A DNA stretch of 23,735 nucleotides from Phaeoceros laevis (lineage: Eukaryota > Anthocerotophyta > Anthocerotopsida > Notothyladales), in assembly GCA_049999765.1 (NCBI GenBank), contig JBNGIQ010009295.1, positions 1-23,735 of the forward strand, written 5' to 3'. The notes beneath the pieces were generated by a model. That model was not told where the DNA came from, did no database searches, and saw nothing but the letters and a program-made list of their open reading frames with translations. Of this stretch, positions 7,961 to 16,996 are shown piece after piece. Made by a program: the position numbers and the translations under genes. Within the stretch, counting starts at the first letter, position 1; each line of letters starts with the position of its first letter.

Positions 7961-8237
7961 GGTGAGCGGACCATGTAATTTCTCCAGGTTGATGGAATCC
8001 ACCCTCTAGACAGGTTCCCCAAGTCTCGACAAAGCCGCATGACAGTGGACATACTTGGAGCTTTTGTATAATTGGAACGTAGCCCGCTGTACAGAGCTGC
8101 AGGCAGGCTTTGTTTCTTACAACTGGAATGCTGTATGGTGGAACAAGTACGGCTTCTGAGTTCACACGTGGTGTGTTCAACTTCCAAGGCTTCAAGTCCG
8201 CCACTCAGCACTTGCTTCACAGTCTGCTTCTTCTGCC

Positions 8238-8257
8238 TAAGACATTTAAATGTCTTA
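8238..8257. promoter_or_regulatory. 20-bp perfect palindrome
   Basis: taagacatttaaatgtctta is self-complementary along its whole length. It stands four bases from a second perfect palindrome. It may be a dimer binding site or a hairpin. Confidence 0.6.
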
Positions 8258-8261
8258 AATG

Positions 8262-8283
8262 TCACTTGTAAATTTACAAGTGA
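8262..8283. promoter_or_regulatory. 22-bp perfect palindrome
   Basis: Bases 8262-8283 (tcacttgtaaa then its exact inverse) are self-complementary. Together with 8238-8257 they form a 46-bp stretch that could extrude as two hairpins. Confidence 0.6.
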
Positions 8284-8696
8284 TGAATCACACAATCTTT
8301 TGAATAATTAAGGTCCTGACCATGGCAAATTGGGAATGAACTTATGCACTGAAAACTCGCTTCCGAGGTTGCACGCGTGCCGGTTTAGGATTAGATTGGT
8401 GATCAGTTGCCGTCTGATCAATTGATGCAGTAACTGCTGTAAGAAGCTTTTGTAAAACATGTACTTTTATTGAAATCTTGCTTGCAACGTTACATTTGCA
8501 AATTTAAAGTTACAAGTGTGGAGTTATCTCAAGGAGCTGGCATGCATATGTGCGACTCATAAGATTGAAACAAAAAGTGACTGCTTCCTTGTCTTGCTTC
8601 GCGTTGCATGTAAACCAGCTGGCTGGAGGGCTCATGGGAGAATCGCCTGCAATTTTAACTGCTCCGACGTCGCTGACATGTACAGGCAGCCTAGTC

Positions 8697-8718
8697 TATA
8701 GCTAGCTAGCTATAAATA
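8697..8718 (+). promoter_or_regulatory. 18-bp palindrome fused to a TATA box
   Basis: tatagctagctagctata (8697-8714) is a perfect palindrome, and its right end forms TATAAATA (8711-8718), a good plant TATA box. A second inverted repeat (tatagct ... agctata) lies at 8738-8759. This could be the distal promoter of the secreted-protein gene, separated from it by a 100-N gap. Confidence 0.45.
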
Positions 8719-8794
8719 TTGTGGACCCGTGGCCAAATATAGCTAGTTCTAGAGCTATATCAATTGTGGGTGTTCGGTCGCCTCGAGGGAGCTC

Positions 8795-8894
8795 NNNNNN
8801 NNNNNNNNNNNNNNNNNNNNNNNNNNNNNNNNNNNNNNNNNNNNNNNNNNNNNNNNNNNNNNNNNNNNNNNNNNNNNNNNNNNNNNNNNNNNNN
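8795..8894. other. Assembly gap, 100 N
   Basis: A fixed-size gap of unknown true length in the 5' region of the secreted-protein gene. No overlap is visible between its two flanks. Confidence 0.99.
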
Positions 8895-8968
8895 CGTGCA
8901 TTACGTACTTCCAAGGAGAACTTTCCCAGCTGGTTGCGAGTTCCTTGCATTGGTGTTCACAGTCGCGA

Positions 8969-8975
8969 TATATAT
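8969..8975 (+). promoter_or_regulatory. Proximal TATA-like box of the secreted-protein gene
   Basis: TATATAT about 40 bp before the ATG at 9015, followed by a CT-rich tract with inverted arms (gagctctctctctcgagagc, 8991-9010). The spacing would give a very short 5' leader, so the TATA box at 8711 is an alternative. Confidence 0.4.
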
Positions 8976-9014
8976 TCAAGAATTGATCGCGAGCTCTCTC
9001 TCTCGAGAGCAGCC

Positions 9015-9671
9015 ATGGGCAGCCGAGGTGCAGCGGCTACTCTGCATCTAATGCTGGTGGCGACATTAACGTTGGAAGCTGCGACATTTATGTCGACGGC
9101 GGATGCCGCATGTTCCAGCTCGATGGCGCAGCAGCTGGTAAATAGTACGAGCCGGGGGTTCCGGGTGCCGGAAGGCGGCGAGGACGGGATCTACATGGGA
9201 AGCGTGGAGGTGGATGAGCAGGGAGTGGAGCAGTATCGGGTCAAGTACCTGGGTAAAGGCAACACCACGCTCGACGGCAGATGGGCTAACAACAACGTTA
9301 ACGTCAGTCGACCAGGAGGCCTAGGACGGAAGCTGCTGCAGCAGAACTCGGGGGTGCATTGCCAGTTAGCCTATTTGGACCCCATTGAGGTATTTAACGC
9401 GCACGCAAAAGTAGCCAGCTACTTCGGCCCTGACGGCGCCCTCGTGCCGGCTCAAACAACGTGGTTTGCCGTAGACAGCTGCACAGTCGCCTACTTTTGC
9501 AATTACAACGTCGTCGGTTTCTTGACCTCCTCAGCCAGAATTTGGATAGACGCGTTGGCAATTAACACGGCCTGCGGTGCCGCCACCGGGGGCTACTACG
9601 CCCGCGAATACACCGATAATATCGCCAGCGGCCGCACCTACCACGGCGATGCTGTCTGCCAAGGGTTTTAG
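9015..9671 (+). CDS. Unrecognised secreted cysteine-containing protein, 218 aa
   Basis: I choose the ATG at 9015 because its context (gcagccATGGGC) is strong for plants and it opens a signal peptide. The longer frame upstream runs through the N gap and is not evidence. Residues 1-32 are a hydrophobic leader (LHLMLVATLTLEAATFM) ending in STADA-A, a plausible cleavage site. A charged region follows, then GRKLLQQ at 104-110, a basic motif often seen before the mature part of plant secreted proteins. The C-terminal domain (about 114-218) carries C116, C156, C162, C187 and C215; with C33 there are six cysteines. Potential N-glycosylation sites are N43, N83 and N96. The frame is intact, which sets it apart from all its neighbours. 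I do not recognise the family. A role outside the cell is the only safe inference. Confidence 0.68.
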   Translation: MGSRGAAATLHLMLVATLTLEAATFMSTADAACSSSMAQQLVNSTSRGFRVPEGGEDGIYMGSVEVDEQGVEQYRVKYLGKGNTTLDGRWANNNVNVSRPGGLGRKLLQQNSGVHCQLAYLDPIEVFNAHAKVASYFGPDGALVPAQTTWFAVDSCTVAYFCNYNVVGFLTSSARIWIDALAINTACGAATGGYYAREYTDNIASGRTYHGDAVCQGF

Positions 9672-10667
9672 CTTAGGACAGGCCTCCCTGGAGGCCGCCT
9701 GGCTTTCTCCATCGGGGGGCGGCATGACCACCACCAATCTTGACGGGACCTGTAGACCTACAGGTGTCTATGAGGTCCCCACACAGGTCTGTCCGTTACT
9801 ATTTCCACGGGATAAAGTTTCCCATATATTCCACATGTATCAGCGTTAGCTACAATGTATAAATTCACATTTTTTTGAACTGTAATATTTTTGTGACAAA
9901 TATATTTCATCCCGTCTCAACACTGCTGCTTCTTTCTGTCCAACACTTGTAAGATCGGTCATTTCATTCAACTTGAAATCCTGTGTGGACCCGCGGGTGC
10001 TCAGGACTCTCTCTGCGGCACTTGCAAGTTTCCTCCCGTTGCAAGCGGGCCTTTTTCAAGGCGTCGTAAGTTTACCAGGCTTTAACTTGGCAGCATCGAT
10101 CGGAGGGGATTGCCTGCCTTTCGATGACCCTTTCCAAAGAACGCTTGCGGACAATTGCAATTCCAAAGTGACCTGACCTTGGAAGTGAATGGGTGTCTTG
10201 GATGCAGACAAGAGTTTCCAAGGCTGTTTTCTGATCACCGTACTTGGTCAGGAGAGCCTCGGAATTTTAGCTCTAGTACTGCATACATTGCAACTTTTGT
10301 AAAGCTCTAGATAGACTGTTCTAGCGTACCTTGCTCCGATGTACATGTCCTGCGGAAGCCATGGGAAGAACCAGTTGAACCACCTACACATGTCATTAAG
10401 TGGGTAGGTTCTGTACTTCCCTGCATCAAGTCTCTACAATTCGACGCAGGGACGAGCAGCTCTACACCTAAAACCTAGTTCAGTATTGAGCAGTGCTCTC
10501 TCTGTCACTTTAGCTGTAATCTTCAGGGATGCCGATGTCTCTCAGTATCTGCCAGGTTGACTCTGCACAACATTTCATATGCATGTCAGTGAGCTCCCGG
10601 AGCTGGAGTGGGAGAGAATAAATCTCTGGAACATAATCCAAGTCTGGGAGAGATGTACACCTGCCTA
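9672..10667. other. 3' flank and intergenic stretch
   Basis: After the stop at 9671 there is a short hairpin (acctgtag ac ctacaggt, 9749-9766) and an AT-rich tail to about 9910 that may be the 3' UTR. No gene is supported from there to 10667. The small open frame at 9973-10176 has no features. Confidence 0.5.
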
Positions 10668-10772
10668 ACATGGGCTGCTCCGAAAACAGGATATGCGAAT
10701 CAGGGCATGGGTCAGGAAGCCCTTGGTCTTTACAAAAGAATGCACCACGAAGGCATTGCAATTGACCTCACC
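10668..10772 (+). pseudogene. PPR motif fragment, block Z
   Basis: Reads TWAAPKTGYANQGMGQEALG then LYKRMHHEGIAIDLT, one PLS-type PPR motif in a single frame. Compared with KDVVTWNALFARYAQQGLGQ at 4144-4200 it is clearly related but more diverged. No motif precedes or follows it, so it is an isolated relic about 280 bp upstream of the terpene synthase gene. Confidence 0.65.
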
Positions 10773-11046
10773 TCTCAAGCACGAGTGTGGCAGCACATGA
10801 CTATATAGCTCTACGCACCGCGCTCTAAGAGCATCAACAGTCCAGAACGTCTCTACTTCTTCAATCTCTTCAAGCATCGCTCCTCGAAAGTGGATTCTCA
10901 GAGTAGGGGTTAAATCTAGATCTGCAGCTTGCTGCTGCAATTTGCTTGCAATTTTGATCAATCCCCACAGTGACTTCTTCACCAGCTTTTTGATTGTCCG
11001 CCTCAATTTGATTGCAAGCGCGCTCAACGGAACTCGTTGAGTAATC

Positions 11047-12211
11047 ATGGCCTCAGTTGCAAAGCTTAAGCTTACATCCGAAGCTCTACGATCAGGCTCG
11101 GCACCGATGTTAGAAATGGTGGAGCCTCTACATCTGCCCGGAAGCATGTANNNNNNNNNNNNNNNNNNNNNNNNNNNNNNNNNNNNNNNNNNNNNNNNNN
11201 NNNNNNNNNNNNNNNNNNNNNNNNNNNNNNNNNNNNNNNNNNNNNNNNNNGCCAGTGGCTACACCCAGCAGGCGGAGGCGGCGTTCAAGGTGTTGGAGGG
11301 GAGATGGCAGCTCCAGAAATTCGACTACTTCAGAAGCTTGGCTAGCTATGGACATGGCCAGCTACACAGGTCTACGCTTCCAGCGCCAGTGCCGAGCGCC
11401 TCGCAGCCGCAGCAGCCCACGTTGCTATCCTCTACTTCCTGGACGATCTCTGCTTTGACGTCAACACCAACGAGATGGCGCAAGAAGAGCTCAATGGCAT
11501 TGAGCGAGATGTCCTCAAGAGCGCGCCCAAAGTGGGCAAATTTCTGGCCAGCATCTGCAACATCTTGAGGGCGACGGAGCCGTCGCTCGATCCCAGTCCG
11601 GTGGAGACTGCCTTGTGGGAGCTTGGCTTCCAACTGAGGCGCCTCTCCACTCCAGACTGGTTTGATGCCTTCGCTAGAGCTGTGGAGGACTGCATCTTCG
11701 CCACCATCGCCCTCCAGTCCGACCTCGGCTTCTCCATTCAAGATATAGAGTCTTTCGCTCACATGCGAGTCCTCAATGCCAGCTATGTCAATTGCGCCTT
11801 TTTGGTGGAGCTCACCAACGATGCGCTGCTCCCAGCTGAGGTGCGCGCCCATCGTAGCATCCAAAAGCTCACCTTGACGGCACCAGCCTGGGGCACTTTT
11901 GTGAACGACATCTTCACAGCGAGGTGGTGGCAGAAGGCGGCCACTCCTTCAACGTCATCGCTATGTTGAAACGGACAGAAGGCATCACCTACGATCAAGC
12001 GCTGAGGCGGTCAGTGGAGCTGGTGAATTCTTACACTCAGGCCTTCACTGAAATCGAGTCGGAGCTGCCGACTTGGGAGTCAGAAGCTGTGGCCTCCACC
12101 GTCCAGCGGTATGTCCAGGGGCTCAAGGAGCTCATGGCTGGGGGCTTGCATTTTCACAACACAAACGACCGCTACAGCTGGCCAGTCGACTTGCAAAATC
12201 TTGAAGCATAG
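11047..12211 (+). pseudogene. Microbial-type terpene synthase-like (MTPSL) gene, frameshifted
   Basis: Class I terpene synthases ionise prenyl diphosphates with Mg2+ held by a DDxxD-like and an NSE motif. The ATG at 11047 opens MASVAKLKLTSEALRSGSAP and EMVEPLHLPGSM, then a 100-N gap follows. After it come ASGYTQQAEAAFKVLEGRW and LQKFDYFRSL, two frame changes between 11340 and 11372, and from 11370 a long frame ASAERLAAAAAHVAILYFLD. It includes DDLCFD (11442-11459), the aspartate-rich motif. At 11904 it reads VNDIF, the start of the NSE motif, then breaks. The frame resumes at 11915 as HSEVVAEGGHSFNVIAMLKR to the TAG at 12209. N and D, and E in the new frame, are there, but the serine is lost; about 7 nt seem to be missing. 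C-terminal YSWPVDLQNLEA ends it. Total size fits the roughly 350-residue MTPSL family. Sequence errors at gap edges could explain part of the breakage. Confidence 0.83.
11151..11250. other. Assembly gap, 100 N, inside the MTPSL gene
   Basis: A fixed-size gap between the N-terminal piece and the central domain. Part of the N-terminal half of the enzyme, and possibly an intron, is missing here. Reading frame cannot be carried across it. Confidence 0.99.
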
Positions 12212-12641
12212 AGTGACGTTAGCTCTTAGTTCCCTCATGCCATAGCCAGACCATGTCATGGCCAAGTGTACATTTTTTTTGTCCAAGTTCTCAATCTTTA
12301 GCAAATATATCAGAGTCTCTCAAAATTCCCCGTATGCTGGGACTAGGCTCTTGGCTTTTAACCCATCTTGGCTCACTTCTCGGAGTAAAAATGTGTGGAA
12401 TGTTTTTTTATATTTTATTAAATAAATGATTAAGCTTGAGTAATAATAAGTAACTTGCTGTTAGTTAATTAATTATTTAATTAATTAAGTGATGGGGTTA
12501 GTTGGAGTCAAACTATGGTATTGATAAGTTTGTTATGAAGTGTTATGAAGTAAGCCTTAGGGTTTGAGGGTTTATATAATATAGTTTCCATAGCCCATGG
12601 AAGGGGGGTTTATTTTTAGTTTTCTTTTTTTATGATTATTT
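12212..12641. other. AT-rich 3' flank of the MTPSL gene
   Basis: The MTPSL 3' UTR probably lies at 12212-12310. AT-rich sequence follows, with a hairpin of 10-bp arms (ttaattaatt attt aattaattaa, 12465-12488). No gene is seen. Confidence 0.5.
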
Positions 12642-12664
12642 CCCCTCCCTTTCCCCTTTTCCCC
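12642..12664 (-). other. G-quadruplex-capable tract on the minus strand
   Basis: The plus strand is cccctccctttccccttttcccc. Read on the minus strand this gives four G runs (4, 4, 3 and 4 long) with loops of 4, 3 and 1, which meets the standard G4 pattern. It could also be an old polypurine tract of a retroelement, but no LTR end is seen beside it. Confidence 0.5.
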
Positions 12665-14486
12665 TCATGTTATCCCCTTACCAGGATTGGTGGCATGGGA
12701 GTGGTGGGGAGAAATTCCTTGACGCGGGAGTTGCGGAAGATCCATTTGACAATGTTGACTCAGGCACGCAAGAGGCGCAGCTGGCCAGATCCTAGCTAGG
12801 GTGTCACAAGCTAGGGCAAGGCAAGAGAGCGTGGCGCGGAACGAAACGGGCCAGGCTAGGCCGTTGTGCAAGGCGGCTGGCTGGTAGCGAGGAGCGCGGA
12901 TGGGCCACGGAGGCAGGGAGGTGGGCAGATCATGCCCGCCCCGTCCACAGCTGCTAGGACAAGGCGGGGTTACAATTTCTTTTAACTTTGCTATCATTCC
13001 CTGCAGAAGGTCAGATTGCGACAGCCCGGTGGCCGTGCGCTTGCGGAAGCTGGCTCTGGCCAGGCCTGGGAGCGGTCAGGAGGTACCTGGTGGGCGCCAT
13101 TTTTCTGAATGGCTGGCCAGTAGGCCAAGTGGCGGGCTACCGTAGTAGGCGCACAAGGAGTAGGAGCTCATCATTGGCTTGGTCTTCTTCTTTAACTTTT
13201 TTTTAAATAAGGAAGGTGTTGTGTGCACGAGAAGCCGGCAAAGTACGGGACGGGGCGTAGAAGGTTGTGGCGCAAGGATTGGTTTCCCCCCTTCGATAAC
13301 TCTATTTTAAGCTGTTGATTGAGGCTATGCGGGATTGAGGCCAAGTCAGGACGAGCTATATAAGATGCAACGCACATGCGTGAATGAAGGCCTGGGAGGA
13401 TTCACCCTTCCTTTGGTGAGACTAGGCTTACATTTTTAATGTTGACTACAATAATGGTGTTATCCATGGGCCATAATGGCAGTTGCTAGTGTGGCGCGCG
13501 CATAAAGTGAAGGACGGAGGGAAGCACCAAAGGTTTTGTGCTCTTTTAACTTTGTTTATTTTCTAACGATGGCCCAATGATGGCCATTACTTTGTGCATA
13601 ATTAAGGGTTGAAGAGTGGCGCCAAAGGACCCCACGGGAAGATTGTATTTCTTTAAGATGGGTTAATGAGCATGGTGTATTTCCCCGGTGTAGCGTGACC
13701 AGAAGGAGAAGACGTACAAGGGTTTTGAGCTTACTTTTTCTCCATTTAATAGTCTGACCATGTTGAAGACACAACGGGATGTTGACCCGGTCATGACAGC
13801 AACCTGGTCAGGCCGATACTTAGTCCGTGTGGCCGTAGAGGTGGGTGGTCAAGGCGTTATGGCATGAATATGTTGAAGGAGATACGTGAAAGGTGATTTG
13901 CGTATTTCTAATTTGTTTTTTTTGGATACTGGCCATAGGCCGGTCCAGCAGCCAGCATGTGTGACTACAAGCGTGTAGCCAGGCCGGGCCGTGCTCCAAG
14001 GCACCAAGTGGACAGGTGGCGTCCTACTTCAATTAATTTCTGTGCTAGCCAGGGACGGGTCAAGGACTGAAATGTGTGGGAACCATTTTTCTATCACGGG
14101 ACAGGCAATGGGCTAACCAGTACAAAAGCTGCGGAGAGCAGGCGGACAAGATACGCTACCGTCAGGCCGTGCTGACAGGAGCAGGAGACATATGGCGCCA
14201 TGTTTTATGATACCCTTTATGGTTACATGATAGCGGGGTAGTCAGATGTGGCGTGATTTGAAGGGAGGCATGAGATTACATTTTTTTTAAGAAGTACTGG
14301 CAGGCTGGGAATTAGCCCGTGGGTATGCAAGCGAGCACTTGAATGGAGGGAGTGTCAACTAACATTCTTTTTAACTAATTTGGTTGTGCCTGTTACAATG
14401 CCATTGACAGGGGAGTGGTAGCTATTCAGGTTGTGTTTCTGCTGGTGATTTTGGGACAGCAATCAGGCTAAGTGACGGTGGGCGGG
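12665..14486. other. Gene-free repeat-like stretch
   Basis: No supported coding frame. GC-rich pieces rich in GGCC and TGGCGC alternate with T-rich pieces carrying TTTAACTTT (around 12977, 13190, 13547). It has the look of diverged retroelement untranslated sequence or old tandem repeats, but spacing is irregular and I could not define a unit. Confidence 0.35.
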
Positions 14487-14981
14487 ATGAAGCGGGCACG
14501 GGCCCAGTCTCCTCCACCATCCGTGCGGGATGAATTTCAACAAACACAGAAATTATTGGATGCTTGTCTACAGGAGTAGGAGCGTCTGACTCGGAAGGCC
14601 AAGGATTTGGACAGGGACCTGGTCAAATCGGCAGAGGCAGGCGTGAGGGCTGGTACAAGGTTGGAAAAGGTGACGCGCCAGAACAAGGAGCTGAGAGAGG
14701 AAGTTGCCAAGCAGCGGAAACTTCTAGAGGAGGAACGAACGATGTCCTAGCAGCTGACATTTTGGATGATGTGATGTATGCTCATGAGCGGATGGAGCGA
14801 AGAACTGCACAGTTGGGAGCAACGGAGGCCAAGCTGCTGGCCCTGGAGCGGATGCAACCGGAGAAGGAGTTCTGGAATCACACTCTTAGGGGCGTGGGAG
14901 TATAAGCATGATGTTTTGTATGGTAACTTCATGCGGTGGAGAGACAAGACAAAAGCTTTGATTGATGCGTCTTGGGTGTGA
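14487..14981 (+). pseudogene. Decayed coiled-coil protein frame
   Basis: From the ATG at 14487 frame 0 reads MKRARAQSPPPSVRDEFQQT, QKLLDACLQE, stop (TAG, 14577-14579), ERLTRKAKDLDRDLVKSAEA, VTRQNKELREEVAKQRKLLE, and stop (TAG, 14748-14750). The coiled-coil pattern then moves to another frame (VMYAHERMERRTAQLGATEA, KLLALERMQPEKEFWNHTL, to 14905) and returns to frame 0 (YKHDVLYGNFMRWRDKTKAL) until TGA at 14979-14981. Continuous heptad-like, Arg/Lys/Glu/Leu-rich sequence over three segments argues for one ancestral protein of about 165 residues, broken by two stops and two frame changes. The family is not recognised. It could be a retroelement-encoded coiled coil or a host gene fragment. Confidence 0.5.
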
Positions 14982-15798
14982 AACCGGAGGAGCCAGCGAC
15001 GGGGAACATGGTTGAATAAGTGATGATTTTAGCTAAGTAGAATTATGAGTGTATTACTTAAGGATTGGATTTGACTTGGATTTGATTTGAGTCTAACTAT
15101 ATTTGTGGGGCCCACATGGCATATACTTAGAATAATTCCCTTATCTCTTAGCAGTAAAATAAGTTGATGGATGGGTAGAGCCCACCCAATGGATAGGCTA
15201 GGAGAGGATAGAGATAATGATTTTAGAGATAGGATAGAGTGAGGTGGCCCAATCAGGAGGCAGGAGGGGATCTCGGTAGAGAGATGGGGATTTTCTCCCC
15301 TCAAGGAAGAGAGACGCAAGACTCTGCCCCTATATGTATCCCTCCCTCCTCATTTGGAAGGGCGGCCTCCTTCTATACAAGCTTCGGCACTTTGAGCTCT
15401 GTGTCTGTCCTTGTGCAGGTGGTTTACCCAGCTCGGTGGAGGAGATCCCTTGTGCTCCTAGCCCTGCCGCCCTTGGAGGTCTTGTGTGGAGGTTGTGCTG
15501 ACCAGTTGTTGTGAGTAAGGCCGGTAGCCCTCGGATTGTGCTGCAGGTCCGCATCTAGGAGAACGGTGGGGGAGGAGGAAGGCTAATACCCTCCTACACC
15601 CGGATAGATGCGTTGAAAAGCTGCCGAGTGTGGCTCCTGGAGGTTTAGCTCGCTGCAAGTGGAGACTCGCGGTACGGTGGATGCCTCGCGAAGAACCTGG
15701 ACTGTGCAGATCTTGGGGAAGAGTATGATACTTGGGTGAGGTGTTGGTACCCCACTGGTGACAGCAGCTAGAGGGCCAGGACCTTGATTTCTGTGACA
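14982..15798. other. Gene-free stretch, promoter-like or LTR-like
   Basis: No coding signal. It holds ttggattt repeats (15061-15090), a gtggggcccacatgg palindrome region near 15105, a TATA-like ctatatgta near 15330 and CT-rich sequence after it. The arrangement resembles an LTR or a plant promoter, but no second LTR, primer-binding site or target duplication was found. Confidence 0.35.
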
Positions 15799-15967
15799 GG
15801 AGGCATCATTCGAAGGTTGAAGTAGGGAACGCACGTCTTCACCGAGAAGACGGAGTACCAGAAGACCGAAGGTGGAGTCTCCGGAGGCATCACTCGGAGG
15901 TTGAAGTAGGGAAACGCATGTCTTCGCCGAGAAGACGGAGTACCAGAAGACCGGAGGTGGCGTCTCA
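15799..15967. repeat. 84/85-bp tandem duplication
   Basis: Unit 1 at 15799-15882 and unit 2 at 15883-15967, both starting ggaggcatca and sharing gagaagacggagtaccagaa. They differ by a few substitutions and one inserted A. It is not a multiple of three and shows no coding role. Confidence 0.93.
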
Positions 15968-16478
15968 TAGCTTAGTTAGGTAGGTTGTTGGCGATGTTGG
16001 GTAATGTGCAGGTGATGGAGGGGAGTAGGTGTTAGAAGGCAAGGGAGTTCGGCACGGTGTGTCCTTGGGTGACCTCAACACCCTCAACACCGACCTTTGG
16101 AAGTGTGACAAGTTGTCAGCAGGGAATCGTCCGGTGGCAAGAAGGTTTCCGGCGGGCGAACTCCCGAAAGAGATATCCAGGTGGCAGGGATTCTCTGGAA
16201 GGAGGGTTTGGTGGTAACGCAACGGGAGAGCAAGAAGTTTACAGCCAAGGGGTGTTTAGTGGAAACCTCTGGACTGTGGGCTTGACGGAGGACAGGTTCC
16301 GATGAGTGGAATCTGAGTTTGGTTGTTTGCATAGCCTTCTAAGTGCATTTTGAGCCGGTTCAGCTCCACTTCGAGTCTCCGAGGGAACAAACCTCAAGTA
16401 CTTCAACGTACGAGGGGATAAATTCTACCTCCGGGTTACTACAGCTTCTAACCCAAACATCAGAGTGTCCAAAGCAAA
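15968..16478. other. Gene-free stretch
   Basis: Plus-strand frames to 16217 and 16305 stay open by composition only. I recognise no motif. It separates the tandem duplication from the LRR pseudogene. Confidence 0.4.
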
Positions 16479-16990
16479 TCACTGAGGACTCTGAAAATAT
16501 CCGTAATCGGTCGCATACCTTCCAGGCTCTCTTCTGTGAGCATGAAAAATCCAACTCCTAACACGATTGCTTGCAAGCAGGAGGGTCAAAGTACCTGCAA
16601 ACCCAACACAAACTCCAACCAAAAGAGGAGGGATGGACACGATGGAATCATCTGGGTCACCCAATTCTTCCACATCATGACTTGAAGGGGAATAGCCCAA
16701 GCACGTGACATTCGGCACCATCCCACAAAGCCCAGGGTTTCCAGGTCGGTAAGCAGTATGATCAAAGGTGTTAAACTGCCTACCTGTTGGAATGAGACCC
16801 AATAGATTATTGCTTGCCACACAAAATGCAGCCAGGGATGTGAGAGCGGAAAGCGACGATGGTATATGTCCCCTGTGAGACGATTGCAAAACAAGTCAAG
16901 GGTTTCCATCGATGTCAAACATTGCAAGGTTTGAGGGATAGAGCCTAGAAGCTGGTTGTGTGACATGTTGAGGTACCTACTTAATGGACC
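16479..16990 (-). pseudogene. LRR receptor-like protein, C-terminal fragment with 2-bp insertion
   Basis: The minus strand reads LSRYLNMSHNQLLGSIPQTL and LTSMETLDLFCNRLTGDI, two leucine-rich repeats of the plant LxxLxxLxxNxLxGxIP type. Near 16863-16867 a TA is repeated; removing it joins the frame to IPSSLSALTSLAAFCVASNN and GLIPTGRQFNTFDHTAYRPG. Then come NPGLCGMVPNVTC (the capping region), an acidic DVEELGDPDD stretch, a transmembrane helix (PPLLVGVCVGFAGTLTLLLA) and a short basic tail ending at 16479. This layout is that of a receptor-like protein without kinase, a cell-surface receptor. The extracellular domain upstream is missing: LRR similarity ends at about 16990, where a PPR fragment on the other strand begins. 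Confidence 0.85.
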
Positions 16991-16996
16991 ACAATT

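Larger units (their letters stand above)
7961..8696. other. Non-coding stretch with palindromes
   Basis: No supported gene. It holds the palindrome pair at 8238-8283 and a weak further copy of the aaattta...acaagtg pattern around 8499-8518. Two TGATCA boxes lie near 8400-8420. Confidence 0.5.

Noticed and set aside
8721-9014. Longer N-terminal reading of the secreted-protein gene starting near 8721
   Set aside because: It passes through 100 unknown bases, so the frame is arbitrary, and the ATG at 9015 has both a good context and a signal peptide.
9973-10176. Small open frame of 67 codons after the secreted-protein gene
   Set aside because: No signal, domain or good start context, and it does not start at a well-placed ATG.
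15720-15790. Primer-binding site of an LTR retrotransposon at ttggtaccccactggtgaca
   Set aside because: It does not match the common initiator-methionine tRNA pattern and no LTR end in CA stands directly before it.
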